From Nocardia sp. MH4 (lineage in GTDB: Bacteria > Actinomycetota > Actinomycetes > Mycobacteriales > Mycobacteriaceae), in the NCBI RefSeq assembly GCF_019266065.1, contig NZ_LPNR01000097.1, positions 28,268 through 92,267 on the forward strand: a stretch of 64,000 bases of DNA, read 5' to 3'. Positions 63,813-64,000 of the stretch are shown piece by piece. The translations under genes and the position numbers were made by a program. Below the pieces are notes generated by a model, which was not told the origin of the DNA, searched no databases, and was given only the letters and a program-made list of their open reading frames with translations. The stretch's first letter is position 1; each line of letters opens with the position of its first letter.

Positions 63813-64000
63813 ATGAACACCTTCCCACGAACCCTGATCTCCACGATTCCGCTGCTCTGCGCCACGGGGGTGCTGGCGGCGCCCGCCGCGGCGCATCCCG
63901 GTGCGGAAACGCCCGTCACCCCGGTGTGTGGCGCGGCCGCCGTCGCACCCGAGCGGCACGGGGCGGCGGCGCCTCCGCGTGGTGACGCGCCGCCCGCGCC
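63813..64000 (+). CDS. secreted protein, 3' truncated by window edge
   Basis: An ATG at 63813 (TAGGGG just upstream) opens a frame to the window end. MNTFPRTLISTIPLLCATGV and the following Ala-rich residues form a signal peptide with likely cleavage near AAAHPGAE. The visible mature part is Ala/Pro-rich with one Cys and no domain. In mycobacteria the gene divergent from rpsB (Rv2891) is an M23-type secreted peptidase; this may be the counterpart, but the diagnostic domain is outside the window. Confidence 0.6.
   Translation, partial: MNTFPRTLISTIPLLCATGVLAAPAAAHPGAETPVTPVCGAAAVAPERHGAAAPPRGDAPPA

Overview
The window reads as a chromosomal segment of a high-GC, mycolic-acid-type actinomycete, most likely Nocardia or a close relative. 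This rests on the very high GC content, frequent GTG starts, several promoters placed exactly one helical turn upstream of a start codon (leaderless mRNAs), and a gene order I recognise from memory as close to the Mycobacterium tuberculosis block running from cobB/cobO/chlD and mqo to ispG, rip1, dxr, rlmN, cdsA, frr, pyrH, tsf and rpsB. I see no insertion sequence, prophage, CRISPR array or canonical tRNA/rRNA gene.

Left part (1-24.4 kb). A phosphotransferase and an unknown partner are followed by a TROVE/Ro60 gene on the minus strand. Immediately upstream of it, on the same strand, lie two tandem tRNA-like Y RNAs (3685-3800 and 3817-3950). These carry tRNA T-arms joined to closed 'acceptor' hairpins and are framed by Ro-binding-type strands; one has a D-arm and the other does not. 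Further upstream are cobalamin genes (chlD-type chelatase, cobO, cobB, cobE-like; cobQ lies at 13.7 kb), then mqo with an ElaA-like acetyltransferase, hydrolases, map and a YdeP-type molybdoenzyme. A carbon-metabolism group follows: class I aldolase, a two-component pair, transketolase and a HAD phosphatase.

Middle (24.5-46 kb, accessory). There is a MarR-MFS efflux module with two matching operators, a flavin monooxygenase, small membrane proteins behind an unusual triple palindrome, and an MmyB-type regulator with an SDR. Next comes a complete phosphonate uptake and breakdown operon (four ABC components, phosphonatase-like hydrolase, HpnW-type FAD oxidoreductase) facing its GntR regulator across two palindromic operators. 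A DUF5753 regulator facing a DUF4254 gene, an orphan pair of ABC-2 permeases with a type II thioesterase, a TIGR03118 lipoprotein and a nitrobindin complete this region.

Right part (45-64 kb, conserved core). A penicillin-binding lipoprotein, GNAT, ispG, rip1, dxr, a LysR regulator with a histone-like tail, two tandem Ser/Thr kinases, a divergent second ribosomal protein L11, a transglutaminase-like protein, rlmN, cdsA, frr, pyrH, tsf and rpsB. The most interesting items are the paired Y RNAs with the TROVE gene, the L11 paralogue, the phosphonate locus and the sets of palindromic operators.
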